In this document: positions 63,816 through 64,000 of the stretch, piece by piece | How positions within the stretch are numbered: the first letter of the stretch is position 1 | Layout of the letters: every line of letters starts with the position of its first letter | Assembly: GCA_028554795.2 (NCBI GenBank) | Contig: CM068826.1 | Location: 102,674,346-102,738,345 of the forward strand | Source of the DNA: Sinohyriopsis cumingii | Taxonomy: Eukaryota > Mollusca > Bivalvia > Unionida > Unionidae | Direction: 5' to 3' | DNA length: 64,000 bases | Translations under genes and position numbers: made by a program | The notes under the pieces: model-generated | Databases searched by the model: none | Told to the model about the DNA's origin: nothing | What the model saw: the letters and a program-made list of their open reading frames with translations, nothing else

Positions 63816-64000
63816 TTACACTGTCAAGAAAACTAAAGGATTGACTTGGTTAGTTCACGTGTAGTTATTTATCACTAATCTGCACACCCAAACACAAAAT
63901 GTATTCTCATATATAATTTACACTGCCAAGAAAACTAAAGGGTTGACTTGGTTAGCTCGCGTGTAGTTATTTATCACTAATCTGCACACCCAAACACAAA
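63816..64000. repeat. Tandem duplication of about 105 bp at the window end
   Basis: TTTACACTGTCAAGAAAACT at 63814 recurs as TTTACACTGCCAAGAAAACT at 63918, and the match continues to the window end with few changes. More copies may follow outside. Confidence 0.9.

Overview
The window is animal nuclear DNA: AT-rich, intron-like and intergenic sequence packed with SINEs, LINE fragments, tandem repeats and microsatellites. A 42-bp exon at 2877-2918 with clean splice sites encodes the copper-binding CFCF segment of COX11, which identifies a host gene on the + strand. The tRNA-derived SINE families, the Jockey-like LINEs and the overall texture suggest a marine invertebrate, most likely a mollusc, but this is an inference and not proven by the window.

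Layout. 1-30524: host sequence with the COX11 exon, seven SINE-A copies or relics, three SINE-B and three SINE-C-like copies, three minisatellite or satellite arrays (9.3-10.2, 11.6-12.1 and 20.3-21.8 kb), an RTE-like reverse transcriptase relic (18.1-18.8 kb) and a 2.6-kb TIR element (25567-28162) with a LINE 3' end nested in it. 30531-51334: one full-length 20.8-kb Polinton (Maverick) with ~400-bp terminal inverted repeats and a perfect 6-bp target duplication, TAGCGT. 51341-64000: host sequence with a twin-primed Jockey-like LINE (55.4-56.9 kb) that is split by a 4.4-kb insertion and resumes at 61.3-61.8 kb, plus more SINEs.

The Polinton. It carries a protein-primed DNA polymerase B, a chromodomain integrase, a packaging ATPase, an adenain/Ulp1-like protease, a penton protein, a major capsid protein, several small virion-type or membrane proteins, two BIR (IAP-like) genes, a tandem pair of genes with an F-box-like start, and a double zinc-knuckle gene. 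The polymerase, integrase, ATPase, protease and both BIR genes are broken by stops or frame changes. The penton, capsid, zinc-knuckle and several small genes are open. A SINE with an 11-bp target duplication has split one virion-type gene.

Most striking: five places in the Polinton carry a canonical replication-dependent histone mRNA 3' end, a 6-bp stem with a UUUC loop, ACCCA/ACTCA-like flanks and a purine-rich U7-type downstream element. One lies in each terminal inverted repeat and three are internal. Each follows a short gene that is not a histone. Three of these genes at the right end form repeated cassettes with a shared promoter (GGGATGTTTTCC..CACGTCCGCGC, usually with a TATA box). Two at the left end share a divergent promoter with CCAAT boxes, TGACGTCA and TATA boxes. 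The core replication and capsid genes lack these ends; some have AATAAA downstream. I infer that the element splits its genes into a core set and an end-proximal set whose mRNAs would be processed like histone mRNAs, and so coupled to host S phase.
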